The notes beneath the pieces are model-generated. The model saw only the letters and a program-made list of their open reading frames with translations. It was not told the DNA's origin and made no database searches. Below are positions 25,299 through 33,941 of a stretch of DNA of 40,275 nt, one piece after another. The DNA is from Elusimicrobiota bacterium (GTDB taxonomy: Bacteria; Elusimicrobiota; Elusimicrobia; Elusimicrobiales; UBA9959): contig JACRER010000009.1 of the NCBI GenBank assembly GCA_016234365.1, positions 1 through 40,275 on the forward strand. Direction: 5' to 3'. The position numbers and the translations under genes were made by a program. Numbering within the stretch: position 1 is the first letter of the stretch; each line of letters opens with the position of its first letter.

Positions 25299-26609
25299 TT
25301 ATTGGCCGCCGGAGAGGATCTGCTCTATGCGCTTAAGGCCGGCCGCCGTGTCCGCGTTGGCCGGATCCAGCTGCTTGGCAATGGTCCACTCGTCGCGGGC
25401 CTTCTCGTAGTTGGAGTTCTGGAAATATTTCAGGCCTTCGAGGTAGTGCTGCTGGGACGCCAGCCTGTTCTCCTCGCTTATGCCGGCGGGCTTCTTGATC
25501 TCCTCCACCGTCGTGCCTTTGCGCTTCGCCTCTTCCTCGTCCTTCTTGCGCTGGGCCTCTTCCTTCAGGCGCGCATCCTCTTCGGCCTTGGCGCGGCGTT
25601 CCGCCTCGGCGGCGCGGCGCTTTTTCTCGTCGGACTCGGACTTCATCTGCTCGCGGGCGCGGGAAATGAGCTTGTTGATGTAGGACATGTTGGCCGTGTA
25701 AGGCTTGGCTTTGTCCCACTCGCCTATGGCGTCCGTATACCGGCGGGCGCCGTAAAACTTTTTACCGGAGGCCAGGTAGCCGTTCTCTATCTCCAGCTTC
25801 ACCTCGCCCATCAGCTTGCCGGCCTTCGGATCGCCGGGCTGGATCTCCAGGGCGCGCTGCAGGCCCTCGTAGGCGTCCTTAAGGCGGCCCTGCGCGTAGA
25901 ACTCCAGGGCCTCCTTGAGCTTGTCGTTGGCCCGCTGCTGGCGCAGTTCGTCCTCCACGCGGGTTATCCACTCCACCGTGGGGGAATCCTTGGGCCTTAT
26001 CAGCAGCGCGTTATAGAAATTATCCAGCGCTTCCTTGAGGTCCCTGTCCTTGTAGGCGTCCTTGCCCTTCTGCGTGTAGTAATCCTTCAGGTCGTCCTTC
26101 ATCTTGGCCAGCCAGTACTTGGCCTTGATATTATTCGGGGAAAGCTTCACCACCTCGTCCATCTTCTTATGGGCCTCCACAATGCGGCCCTCGTTATAAT
26201 AGGAAAGGGCCGTTTTGAAGCGGTCCTCTATCATGATCTTCTCGCTCATGTTGGGGCGCAGGCTGCCGCGCAGCTGGTTGGAGGCCTCCAGCAGCATCTG
26301 GGCGTCCTGGTAACCCGGGTCTATCGCGAGGATCTTGGTGGCCAGGTCCTTGGCGTCCTCGTAGTTGCCCTGGCGGTAATACTCGAAGGCGTTCTCGTAG
26401 ACGTTGTCGAGCATCTTCCCCTGGATCTTCTGCTTCTCCAGCTTCACGGTCTCCAGGAACTTCTTCTTTTCCTCGAACTCGGTCAGGGACCCGAGGCCCG
26501 TTTTCTGCAGGTCGAGGAAGAGCGACTCTTCGCTCTTTACGCCCGCGCGCTGCTGCGCCGGGCAGGGCAGCGCCTGCGCCAGAACAAGGAGGAAGATAAA
26601 GTTTCTCAT
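25299..26609 (-). CDS. Secreted TPR-repeat protein of the pilus locus (TadD-like position)
   Basis: This 436-aa protein has AGAGG five bases before ATG 26609. A signal peptide (1-18, ending CPAQ) is followed by several tetratricopeptide repeats (for example AFEYYRQGNYEDAKDLATKI, ALSYYNEGRIVEAHKKMDEV and ALEFYAQGRLKDAYEGLQRA). A strongly charged Lys/Glu/Ala coiled-coil segment near 315-370 comes next, and then a final TPR (YFQNSNYEKARDEWTIAKQL). TPR proteins such as TadD in Tad loci help place or stabilise the outer-membrane secretin; this one lies last in the pilus gene row, 10 bp after tadC. Because the secretin here is unusually short, this protein may take over part of its periplasmic scaffolding (inference). 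Confidence 0.88.
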   Translation of the reverse strand: MRNFIFLLVLAQALPCPAQQRAGVKSEESLFLDLQKTGLGSLTEFEEKKKFLETVKLEKQKIQGKMLDNVYENAFEYYRQGNYEDAKDLATKILAIDPGYQDAQMLLEASNQLRGSLRPNMSEKIMIEDRFKTALSYYNEGRIVEAHKKMDEVVKLSPNNIKAKYWLAKMKDDLKDYYTQKGKDAYKDRDLKEALDNFYNALLIRPKDSPTVEWITRVEDELRQQRANDKLKEALEFYAQGRLKDAYEGLQRALEIQPGDPKAGKLMGEVKLEIENGYLASGKKFYGARRYTDAIGEWDKAKPYTANMSYINKLISRAREQMKSESDEKKRRAAEAERRAKAEEDARLKEEAQRKKDEEEAKRKGTTVEEIKKPAGISEENRLASQQHYLEGLKYFQNSNYEKARDEWTIAKQLDPANADTAAGLKRIEQILSGGQ

Positions 26610-26619
26610 AAAAGCCTCT

Positions 26620-27522
26620 TTAGAACGGCATCGCGCCGCCGGTCACCAGGTCCATGATCATGGGGGCCAGCATCAGTATGAACACCGTCGGGAAAATGAA
26701 TATGAAAAGCGGGATGAGCATCTTGGTGGAGGCCTGCGCGGCCAGCTTCTCGGCGCGGTTCAGGCGCCTAAAGCGCATGTCGGCGGAATAGTTGCGCAAC
26801 AGGTCCACGAGGCTGGTGCCCAGTTCGTCGGACTGGATAATAAGCCCCACGAAGGAGCGCACTTCCTGCAGGCCGGTGCGCTGGGAGAGGTGGCGCAGCG
26901 CGTCGCGCCGCGAGTAGCCCATCTGCACCTCGTTGATGGTGCGCTCTATCTCCAGTTCCAGACCGGTCTTCACGGGGGCTATCTTCACTATACGGTCGAA
27001 AGCGGTCATGTAGTCCAGGCCGGACTCTATCATCAGCGCGCCCAGGTCCACGAACGTCGGGAAATTGCGGATTATGTCCTCCTGCCGGTTGCGGATCCGG
27101 CCGGAATACATCAGGCCGTCCGGCAGCATAAAGCCGATGGGCGCGAAGACCAGCGTGAACGGGGACTGGGTCAGCGCGTAGGCGGCCACGGGGATGCCCG
27201 CGCCGAAGATGAGCTTCAAATGCAGCATCTTCAGCGGGTCGGTGCTGGCGGGGCGCCCGAGCAGCATGTAAGTCTCTTCCAGTTTCTTCTCCATGCCCAG
27301 CTGCTTGGCGAAGAAGAGGTCCAGCTTGTCCCAGAAGCTCTTGCTGCCTTCGAGTTTGGCGAAGACGGAGGTTTCCTTTCCCTCCATGTCGCTGATGTCG
27401 CTGATCGGGGAACGCTCCTCCGAGGGCGGCGCGAAGAAGCGCTGGACGAACGTGAAACAGGCGAACGAGCCCGCCACGGACAGGACCAGCAACAGTATGC
27501 CGCGTATAGTTTCCGGGTTCAT
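26620..27522 (-). CDS. tadC: TadC-like inner-membrane pilus assembly protein
   Basis: This 300-aa protein starts at ATG 27522, overlapping the tadB stop by 4 bp (ATGA), as is usual for the tadB-tadC pair. A membrane segment lies at about 7-25, a pair near 110-145, and a final one at about 270-292. The cytoplasmic T2SSF domain (about 150-265) contains FPTFVDLGALMIESGLDYMTAF and the typical LRNYSADMRFRRLNRAEKLA stretch. TadB and TadC form the inner-membrane platform that the TadA ATPase drives to extrude Flp pilins. Confidence 0.92.
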   Translation of the reverse strand: MNPETIRGILLLVLSVAGSFACFTFVQRFFAPPSEERSPISDISDMEGKETSVFAKLEGSKSFWDKLDLFFAKQLGMEKKLEETYMLLGRPASTDPLKMLHLKLIFGAGIPVAAYALTQSPFTLVFAPIGFMLPDGLMYSGRIRNRQEDIIRNFPTFVDLGALMIESGLDYMTAFDRIVKIAPVKTGLELEIERTINEVQMGYSRRDALRHLSQRTGLQEVRSFVGLIIQSDELGTSLVDLLRNYSADMRFRRLNRAEKLAAQASTKMLIPLFIFIFPTVFILMLAPMIMDLVTGGAMPF

Positions 27523-29078
27523 ACGCGTATCTTCCCCAGGCTGGAGACCACTTTCATACCTATGGCCACCCAGACGATACAGAACGTGGCGGTCGCCATT
27601 CCTATCGGAGTACTGTAAAACTTGATCATCGTTTCGGGCTGGAACATGAACATCACGCCCACCATCACCCACGGCATGATGCCCACCACGATGGACTGGA
27701 TCTTCTGCTGGGCCGTCATGGCCTTGGTCTTCTCCTCGAGTTTGGATTCCTCGCGGATGTCCACCACGATGCGCTCGAAGACCCTGGTAAGGTTACCGCC
27801 CATCTGGCGCTGCAGCACGATGGCGCGGATCATGTAGGAGAGCATCTTGGATTCCACGCGCTCTTCCATCACGCCCAGCGCCTTCTCGAAGTTCATGCCC
27901 AGCTGGTAGTTCTTGATGACCAGGGCGAACTCGTCGGAAATAGGGGGCATCAGGTCCTTGGAGACCATCTCGAAACCCTGCACCACGTCCAGGCCCGAGC
28001 GCAGACAGTTGGAGAGCAGGATCAGGCCGTCCATCAGCTGGCCGTCTATCTTGCGGCCGCGCGCCTGCTTCATGGTGTTCAGCACGAAGGCCGGCATGCG
28101 CATGCCGATGAAAAAACCGAAACCGGTGAGGGCAAAAAACAGCGGGATGCTCATCGTCAACAAACCGAGAAAAGCCAGGGCCGCCACCGGGCCCAGCACC
28201 AGGTATTTGACGTTGATATTTATGAACTGGCGGGAGAAGGCCTCCGTGAAGACCTCCACTTTCTTGGAGTAATTCCCCATCACCACGTTGGTCTTCTCGT
28301 CGTTGCCAAGGAAGAAGGCCCGCACCGCGAGGAACATCAGGATCACGCCAAAGATGCCCAGCGCGCGCAGGAACATGCGCTTGCCGGCCGATTCCTGCGG
28401 CGGCGGCGCGTATTTGCGCGGCGAGTTGAACAGCACGCGGAAAGCTTCCTGGCTGATGACCGCGGAGGCGGTTACGGATTCGGCGTAGCGGCGGGAATTG
28501 GTGCTGGAGATGGCGTCGGCGATGGATTCCATCTCCTTAAGGATGATATTGAACGACGACATTATGGTGCGGCCGCGGCCGTTCATGGAGTCGCCCATGG
28601 TCACCTCGCGGGTGCGGGCGCGGTAAAGCCGGTCCAGGGACATCTGGAAGCGGATGCGGATATCGGCGTATTCTTTGACCAGCAGGCCGGGCTGGATATT
28701 GGCGCCGCCGGCTTCCGGGGGGAAGGTCTTGCGCGTCAGCTCGAGATATTCGTAAAGGATGGAGACCGGGGTCTGCCAGAGGGCGGCCTCGGAGATCTCC
28801 CCCTCCTCGGGGTCGCGCCAGACCTTGCGGCCCAGCATCTCGGGCACCGCCGTATCCACCCACTTGGGCATCTTATAGGTCAGCTTGGCGCCCCGGCAGG
28901 TCATGGTGTAATCCAGGATCTTGGCGTCCTTCTCGGGGGCCAGGTAGTAGTAGAAAAGCTGCATCTTCAGCGCCGCGCAGGAGATCTCGTCCATCTCCGC
29001 CTGCGTAAAAACGCCGGCCGCGGCCGGGCGCCCGCCCAGGGCGGCCAGCAGCATTACAAGGAAGGTCAGCTTTTTCAT
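27519..29078 (-). CDS. tadB: TadB-like platform protein with extra N-terminal exported domain
   Basis: This 519-aa protein is far longer than ordinary TadB (about 300 aa). Residues 1-21 are a signal peptide (LAALGGRPAAAG). Residues 22-230 form an additional domain that should lie outside the cytoplasmic membrane; it has two cysteines (34 and 61) and many charged helices, and I do not recognise it. A membrane segment at 236-257 starts the TadB part, followed by two near 292-330, the cytoplasmic T2SSF domain at about 343-470 (LSNCLRSGLDVVQGFEMVS, IVLQRQMGGNL) and two C-terminal membrane segments. The added domain could contact pilins, the secretin or the TPR protein in the periplasm. Confidence 0.9.
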   Translation of the reverse strand: MKKLTFLVMLLAALGGRPAAAGVFTQAEMDEISCAALKMQLFYYYLAPEKDAKILDYTMTCRGAKLTYKMPKWVDTAVPEMLGRKVWRDPEEGEISEAALWQTPVSILYEYLELTRKTFPPEAGGANIQPGLLVKEYADIRIRFQMSLDRLYRARTREVTMGDSMNGRGRTIMSSFNIILKEMESIADAISSTNSRRYAESVTASAVISQEAFRVLFNSPRKYAPPPQESAGKRMFLRALGIFGVILMFLAVRAFFLGNDEKTNVVMGNYSKKVEVFTEAFSRQFININVKYLVLGPVAALAFLGLLTMSIPLFFALTGFGFFIGMRMPAFVLNTMKQARGRKIDGQLMDGLILLSNCLRSGLDVVQGFEMVSKDLMPPISDEFALVIKNYQLGMNFEKALGVMEERVESKMLSYMIRAIVLQRQMGGNLTRVFERIVVDIREESKLEEKTKAMTAQQKIQSIVVGIMPWVMVGVMFMFQPETMIKFYSTPIGMATATFCIVWVAIGMKVVSSLGKIRV

Positions 29079-29106
29079 ATCCGGGGCCTGGCGCCCGCCC
29101 GGCGGC

Positions 29107-31323
29107 TCAGCCGCCGGCGCGCTGGCGCCGCTGCTCCTCCGTCCAGAACATTTCTATCGGGACCGATATGCCGTGCGTCTCGAAGTCCTTTAAGAACTTA
29201 GGCGGGTCGCCGGTGGCGGTAAAGTAGCCCACCACTTTGCCGTTCTCGTCCATGCCGGTCTGGTGGTACTTGAAAATATCGTGGATGGTGATCTGGTTCT
29301 CCTCGCGGCCGGTGATCTCCGTAATGGCGGTGATCTTACGTGTACCGTCCGAAAAGCGCGTCAGCTGCACCACCATATGCACGGCGGACGCTATCATTTC
29401 GCGCAGGGCCCACACGGGCAGGTCGGCGCCGGCCATCAGGCACATGGTCTCCAGGCGGGTCAGCGCGTCGCGCGGGGTGTTGGCGTGGATGGTGGCCAGG
29501 GACCCTTCGTGACCCGTGTTCATGGCCTGTAACATGTCCAGCGCTTCTGCGGAGCGGACTTCGCCGACTATGATCCGGTCGGGGCGCATACGAAGGCAGT
29601 TCTTCACCAGCTCGCGGATGCCGACTTCGCCCTTGCCTTCGATATTGGCCGGCTTGCTTTCCAGCCGCACCCAGTGCTCCTGCTGCAGCCGGAGTTCGGC
29701 GGTGTCCTCTACGGTCACTATGCGCTCGTCCTCCGGAATATAATTGGACAACATGTTGAGGAAGGTGGTCTTACCGGTACCGGTACCGCCGGAGATAATG
29801 ATGTCCTTGCGCAGCTTCACGCAGGCCTTCAGAAAATCCACGCCCGTCTGCGAGATGGACCCTTTCTTTATCAGTTCGCCGTCGGTGAACGGTTTGGCCG
29901 AGAAGCGGCGGATGGTAAGCGTGGGCCCGGAGACCGCCAGCGGCGGTATGATGCCGTTGACGCGCGAACCGTCCTTAAGGCGGGCGTCCACCAGCGGCAC
30001 GGATTCGTCGATGCGGCGGCCCAGCGGCGCCACGATGCGCTTCATCACCTGCATGATCTGCTCGTCGTTACGGAATTTGTATTTGGTCAGCGTCAGCTTG
30101 CCGGCCTTTTCTATGTAGACCTTGTCGAAAGAGTTCACCATGATTTCGGTGACGGACGGATCGCGCATCAGCTCTTCCAGCGGGCCCAGGCCCATGATCT
30201 CGTCGAGCAGTTCGTTGATGAACTTCACGCGCTGTTCGCGGGTGAGCGGCGTGGCGGTCTCTTTCTGCAGGAGGCCGTTAATGATGCCGTCCACCTTTTT
30301 ACGGACCTCCCCGTTCTGCGTGGGATCGTCGGAAATCTTGACCCGGTCCGTTTCCAGCGCCGCCACGACGTTGCGGTGCACTTTCATTTTCAGCTCTTCC
30401 CAGAACGGCGGCACGTCCACGCGGCCGGCGTTGGGCTGCTGGGCGGCCGGCGCCCCGGCGGGAGCCTGCGGCGCGGCCTCGCGCTCGGTCTGGCGCCAGA
30501 GCATGTCCGAACCGTGGGAAAATTCGGGAGTGGAGACGTTGGAAACCCACTGCTTCTCGGTAGGCTTCAACTCGGCCAGCCGGCCCAGCAGCACCCGCAG
30601 GATGCGGATCCACTGGGTGTTTGGCTGCTCGGTTATCAGGATCTTGTTCTGGTTGGCGTAGGCCGGCAGGGAGTCTTCCCACGGCATGAACGCCAGGATG
30701 TCCTTGCCCATCTGTTTGTAAAACTTCTCCACTTCCTTGGGGCCCACGGCGCCGGGCATGTCGTAGAGGTTGGCCACCACCTCGAACTTGTTCATGGGGA
30801 AATGCAGTTCGTTGATCTCGCGGAAGATGCCCGCCGTGGCGTTGAGCGAGGAGACGTTGGAATTGGTGACCCAAAAGACCAGGTCGGAAATATCGAAAGC
30901 GAAGACCTGCATGGGGAAATAGGGGTCCACGTCGATGAAGATGTCGAAGTTCTGCGACAGCTTGGACAGCATCGGCAGGATGATGTCGGGAGACATCTTG
31001 GCGATGTCCGAGCGGCGCTTGGCCAGCGGCAGCACGCCAACGCCCCACTGCGAAATCGGGATCTTGCCTTTAAGGAGGGCCCCCAGGGCGCTCACGGATT
31101 CGCGGCCCACCGTCTTTATGATCTCGGCCATCGACGGAGGGTTCAACCCAAGCAGTTGCGCGTGCTCGGCGCGGCACATGGGGTCCAGCGGGATGATGAG
31201 CACGTTGCGCTTCTGGTAGTTGGCCCAGGCCAGCGCCAGGTTCATAACTATGGACGTCTTGCCCACGCCCTCTTTGGGGCCCGAGAAGGCTATGACTCTG
31301 GGGGCTACGTTCTGTTGGTCCAT
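29107..31323 (-). CDS. TadZ-TadA fusion: ParA/MinD-like ATPase joined to the pilus assembly ATPase
   Basis: This 738-aa protein joins two normally separate Tad proteins. Residues 1 to about 260 are a ParA/MinD-like domain as in TadZ/CpaE, with a deviant Walker A ([10 protein letters not shown], about 15-24) and a later [10 protein letters not shown] segment; TadZ marks the site of pilus assembly. After an Ala/Pro/Gln-rich linker (about 278-300), residues about 300-738 are a CpaF/TadA ATPase: [20 protein letters not shown], Walker A GGTGTGKT at 512-519, Walker B DRIIVGEV and the His-box [12 protein letters not shown]. TadA powers pilin extrusion. The reading frame is continuous through a linker of low-complexity type, so this is a real fusion rather than a missed stop. 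The gene precedes tadB by 28 bp. Confidence 0.93.
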   Translation of the reverse strand: MDQQNVAPRVIAFSGPKEGVGKTSIVMNLALAWANYQKRNVLIIPLDPMCRAEHAQLLGLNPPSMAEIIKTVGRESVSALGALLKGKIPISQWGVGVLPLAKRRSDIAKMSPDIILPMLSKLSQNFDIFIDVDPYFPMQVFAFDISDLVFWVTNSNVSSLNATAGIFREINELHFPMNKFEVVANLYDMPGAVGPKEVEKFYKQMGKDILAFMPWEDSLPAYANQNKILITEQPNTQWIRILRVLLGRLAELKPTEKQWVSNVSTPEFSHGSDMLWRQTEREAAPQAPAGAPAAQQPNAGRVDVPPFWEELKMKVHRNVVAALETDRVKISDDPTQNGEVRKKVDGIINGLLQKETATPLTREQRVKFINELLDEIMGLGPLEELMRDPSVTEIMVNSFDKVYIEKAGKLTLTKYKFRNDEQIMQVMKRIVAPLGRRIDESVPLVDARLKDGSRVNGIIPPLAVSGPTLTIRRFSAKPFTDGELIKKGSISQTGVDFLKACVKLRKDIIISGGTGTGKTTFLNMLSNYIPEDERIVTVEDTAELRLQQEHWVRLESKPANIEGKGEVGIRELVKNCLRMRPDRIIVGEVRSAEALDMLQAMNTGHEGSLATIHANTPRDALTRLETMCLMAGADLPVWALREMIASAVHMVVQLTRFSDGTRKITAITEITGREENQITIHDIFKYHQTGMDENGKVVGYFTATGDPPKFLKDFETHGISVPIEMFWTEEQRRQRAGG

Positions 31324-31349
31324 AAGGTCTACCGCCGTTGCGCCGTGCC

Positions 31350-32069
31350 TTACTTTATGATGTCGAAAGTCACGAACAGGAACAGAGAACTCTGCTCCTC
31401 CACCACGTCGGTGGAGCCGAACAGCGCGCCTATCAGAGGCAGGCTGCCCAGTATGGGCACGCGGTTCTTGGAAACGTTGCGGTTGCTGCGCTTCAGGCCG
31501 CCTATCACCAGCGTCTCGCCGCTCTTCAGCTCCACTTCGGTCTGGATCTGGCGGGTGATCATGGACGGGATGGTGGTGCCGGAGGCTATGACCGGCTTGG
31601 AATAGTCCGGGTTGGAGACCTCCAGCTGGATCTGCACGTCCACGGTGTCCTTCTTTTCGGCCAGGATGACCGGCAGGACGTTGAGGATGACGCCGAACTT
31701 CTTAAACTCGGCGCCCACGCCCTGGTTATTGGAGTACGGCACCGGGATCTCGCCGCCCACGGTGAAGTTGGCCTGCGTGCCGCTCTTGGTGATGACCTTG
31801 GGGTTGCTGAGCAGCTGGGCCTTGCCTTCCGTTTCGAGCAGCTTCAGGGAAGCCGCCAGCTGCGTCTTGCGCTCAAAGTCGCCCAGCGTGATGATGCCGG
31901 GGACGGTCTTCTCCGAGAAATCGAAGAACTGGTTCCAGGAGAACCCGCGCGTTTTCTGGATGGAGCCGCTTATCTCCACGATGTCGGCGCTGACCGCCAC
32001 CATCTTGGCGTCCTCGGCGAAGGCCGCGGCAGGCAGCAGCATCGTCAGGGCGAGGAATATCTTTTTCAT
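31350..32069 (-). CDS. Short secretin (RcpA/CpaC-like, secretin domain only)
   Basis: This 239-aa protein has AGGAT six bases before ATG 32069 and a signal peptide (1-18, ending AAAFAE). Nearly all the remainder is a secretin C-domain: AQLLSNPKVITKSGTQANF, VGGEIPVPYS, GVILNVLPVI, LKSGETLVIGGL and the final VPILGSLPLIGALFGS signature. CpaC/RcpA secretins are usually above 400 residues, with N0/N1 or BON domains ahead of the pore. Here those periplasmic domains are reduced to some 60 residues. Because the start is well defined and the CpaB gene ends 10 bp upstream, truncation by frameshift is unlikely. It should form the outer-membrane pore for the pilus. Confidence 0.92.
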   Translation of the reverse strand: MKKIFLALTMLLPAAAFAEDAKMVAVSADIVEISGSIQKTRGFSWNQFFDFSEKTVPGIITLGDFERKTQLAASLKLLETEGKAQLLSNPKVITKSGTQANFTVGGEIPVPYSNNQGVGAEFKKFGVILNVLPVILAEKKDTVDVQIQLEVSNPDYSKPVIASGTTIPSMITRQIQTEVELKSGETLVIGGLKRSNRNVSKNRVPILGSLPLIGALFGSTDVVEEQSSLFLFVTFDIIK

Positions 32070-32079
32070 AGTAGTATCC

Positions 32080-32835
32080 TTATTTTATAAGCCTCTTGAA
32101 CGAGGCTATCTCCATCGGGTGGAGTTCCACGTCGCCAAGGCCGCGGACTATGACGTCCACCGAACCCTGCTTGACCGACAGCGACAGGTACTGCGCCTCG
32201 TTGGGGTTCAGCGCGAGCGAGAGCGCCGCCTTCTCGGAGAAAGCCTGGTCGGCGGCGGCCGCGGCGTCCTTGGCCTTGGCCTGGGCGCCGGACAGCCCCT
32301 GGCCCAGGTTGCCGCCCACGCCCAGCACCAGCACGTTCTGCAAAATGGTCGCGGTAACTTTTTCTTTGCGGTTGTCGCCCATTACGGCGTCGAAGCTGAC
32401 CAGGATGTCCACCCTGTCGCCAGGCTTTATCAGGCGCAGCAGGTCGTTCTCGAGAGGCAGCACGCAGCCGCGGTAGCCGGGAGGCACCTTGACGCTGAGG
32501 CCGGCCTCAGGGGAGAGCGACACCAGCGCGCTCTGCGTTATCTGGTTGCCCTTGGGCACGCGCACGGCGGTGACCAGGTTGGAGACCAGTTTTATATCGG
32601 ATTGGCTCTTAACCTCGTAGGCGTCCTGTTCTATGAACGTCTTCGGGATCACGCGCGTCTCCACCAGGTCCACGTTCATGATGGTGCGCGCGGGCAGGTC
32701 GTATTTGGCTACCAGCACGGTAGCGGGCTCGTTGGCCGCGGCCAGGTCGCGCTCTTTGGAGGTCAGCACCCACCAGTAGATGGCTGCCGCCGCTAGGGCC
32801 AGCACCATCGGCACGAGCATCCCTTTCTTTTCCAT
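32080..32835 (-). CDS. cpaB: Flp pilus assembly protein CpaB/RcpC (SAF domain)
   Basis: This 251-aa protein has GGGAG seven bases before ATG 32835. A membrane anchor (about 7-24) is followed by the SAF-like domain typical of CpaB: VLVAKYDLPARTIMNVDLVE, then VTAVRVPKGNQITQSALVS. The RcpC/CpaB C-terminal region (about 118-251: NDLLRLIKPGDRVDILVSF, VTATILQNVLVLGVG, LSLALNPNEAQYLSLSV) comes next, with an Ala-rich helix inserted near 180-200. CpaB sits in the periplasm and works with the secretin encoded just downstream. Confidence 0.92.
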   Translation of the reverse strand: MEKKGMLVPMVLALAAAAIYWWVLTSKERDLAAANEPATVLVAKYDLPARTIMNVDLVETRVIPKTFIEQDAYEVKSQSDIKLVSNLVTAVRVPKGNQITQSALVSLSPEAGLSVKVPPGYRGCVLPLENDLLRLIKPGDRVDILVSFDAVMGDNRKEKVTATILQNVLVLGVGGNLGQGLSGAQAKAKDAAAAADQAFSEKAALSLALNPNEAQYLSLSVKQGSVDVIVRGLGDVELHPMEIASFKRLIK

Positions 32836-32882
32836 AATATCTCTCCCGTTGATCCGTCAGCTTGCGTTACGGCTAAATCTGT

Positions 32883-33380
32883 TCATCTGAAGTACGGCTT
32901 TTCCACCGGCATCCGCACCTTTACTATGATCTTCTTCTTCTTGCTCGCTTTCGGCTGGTCCGAAAGCACGTAACTGGAACCGGGGAAGATCAGCCTGGCT
33001 TCATACGTCAGCGTCACCAGCAGGTCCTCGCCCATCTGCCCGGACTGCTTGTCCTTGAGCGTGCCCACCAGGTCGCCTTCCACCCGGACCCCCGGGTTGG
33101 CCGGGAACATCTGGCTCAGCACGCTCTTCATCTTCTGTACGGCCAGCCCCTTACCGCCGCCGGAGCCGGCCCCGTTCGGGCCCGCCACGAGCGAGCCTAT
33201 GCGGGCCAGTTCGTAGGCGCAGTGATGGGCCAGGATGGTCTGGAACCCCATGTTCCCCATCTCCATTATAAAGAACAGCAGCAGCATGAAGACCGGGAGC
33301 ACGAGCAGCAGCTCCACGGTGACCTGCCCCGCCCTCTTGGCGCGCCTGAGCGCGCCGGCCAATAAGCTCTTCATGCCCAT
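32883..33380 (-). CDS. TadE-like minor pilin
   Basis: In this 165-aa protein a basic leader (residues 1-17) leads into GQVTVELLLVLPVFMLLLFF, the TadE-type pseudopilin pattern with the conserved Glu of the mature N-terminus and one hydrophobic helix to about residue 45. The exported part holds a Gly-rich loop (GPNGAGSGGGKG) and beta-rich strands, and the C-terminus is basic (KASKKKKIIVKVRMP). It lies between the main pilin gene, from which a hairpin separates it, and cpaB. It probably caps or primes the pilus. Confidence 0.87.
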   Translation of the reverse strand: MGMKSLLAGALRRAKRAGQVTVELLLVLPVFMLLLFFIMEMGNMGFQTILAHHCAYELARIGSLVAGPNGAGSGGGKGLAVQKMKSVLSQMFPANPGVRVEGDLVGTLKDKQSGQMGEDLLVTLTYEARLIFPGSSYVLSDQPKASKKKKIIVKVRMPVEKPYFR

Positions 33381-33437
33381 AAGCAGGTTCCCTGCCCGGC
33401 TCGCGCCGCGGCGGGTACCGCCTCCGAAACTTCTGCC

Positions 33438-33466
33438 GGACCGCGGCGGTTATAACGCCGCGGTCC
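33438..33466 (-). terminator. Hairpin between the main pilin and the TadE-like gene
   Basis: A perfect 11-bp stem (GGACCGCGGCG with CGCCGCGGTCC) with a 7-base AT-rich loop begins 38 bp past the pilin stop. It lacks a T-run. In pilus operons such a hairpin often lets pilin message accumulate above that of the downstream assembly genes. Confidence 0.6.
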
Positions 33467-33503
33467 GCGCCCGCGTCAGCCGCGGGCCTTCAGAACCGTA
33501 TGG

Positions 33504-33695
33504 TTACTGGTTGCCGCCGGAAGCGCCCAGCGTGCTGGCCGCGCCGTTGATCATGCTCTGAATGCTGCCGAACAGCTGGGGCATATACTTCTTCAGCGCC
33601 ACACCCGCGATGAGCACCACGCCCACCACGACCGCGAGCATCAGCAGGTATTCCACGGTGTTCTGGCCTTTGCGGTTCTTAAACAACTTGTTCAT
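33504..33695 (-). CDS. Flp-type major pilin candidate
   Basis: This 63-aa protein has GGAGG eight bases before ATG 33695, the strongest ribosome site in the pilus row. A short basic leader (MNKLFKNRKG) precedes QNTVEYLLMLAVVVGVVLIA, the class III pilin signal and core helix. The mature tail (KKYMPQLFGSIQSMINGAAS) is short, as in Flp pilins. Size, ribosome site and the hairpin downstream suggest this is the abundant pilus subunit. Confidence 0.9.
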   Translation of the reverse strand: MNKLFKNRKGQNTVEYLLMLAVVVGVVLIAGVALKKYMPQLFGSIQSMINGAASTLGASGGNQ

Positions 33696-33724
33696 TTTCA
33701 GTTCCTCCGTAAACAATTTTAAAA

Positions 33725-33928
33725 CTACCACGGATCTTCCTTGTACATCTTTATTATCACCAGGCTGCCGCGCTTGAACTGGTTGGCCAGCGCGTATTGC
33801 AGGGCCTTGTGCATCAGCACGAAAACAAAGAGCAGCGAAACCGTCACCAGCAGGTACTCCACCGCCGTCTGCCCCCGGCGCGCCCGCGGGACCTTGCCCG
33901 GGACCATAAAAAGTTCAGCGTCCGCCAT
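33725..33928 (-). CDS. Small pilin-like protein with class III signal
   Basis: This 67-aa protein starts at ATG 33928. A leader of about 18 residues ends RARRG, followed by QTAVEYLLVTVSLLFVFVLM: the pilin cleavage context, the conserved Glu and a hydrophobic helix. The remaining 28 residues are basic and aromatic (FKRGSLVIIKMYKEDPW). It precedes the main pilin gene by 29 bp and is probably a minor pilin. Confidence 0.82.
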   Translation of the reverse strand: MADAELFMVPGKVPRARRGQTAVEYLLVTVSLLFVFVLMHKALQYALANQFKRGSLVIIKMYKEDPW

Positions 33929-33941
33929 CCTGCCCCGTCCG

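Noticed and set aside
29674-31605. Long plus-strand frame (643 codons) opposite the ATPase and secretin genes
   Set aside because: It is antisense to clear TadZ-TadA and secretin genes. Its His/Gly/Val/Gln-rich composition is typical of the reverse strand of GC-rich genes.
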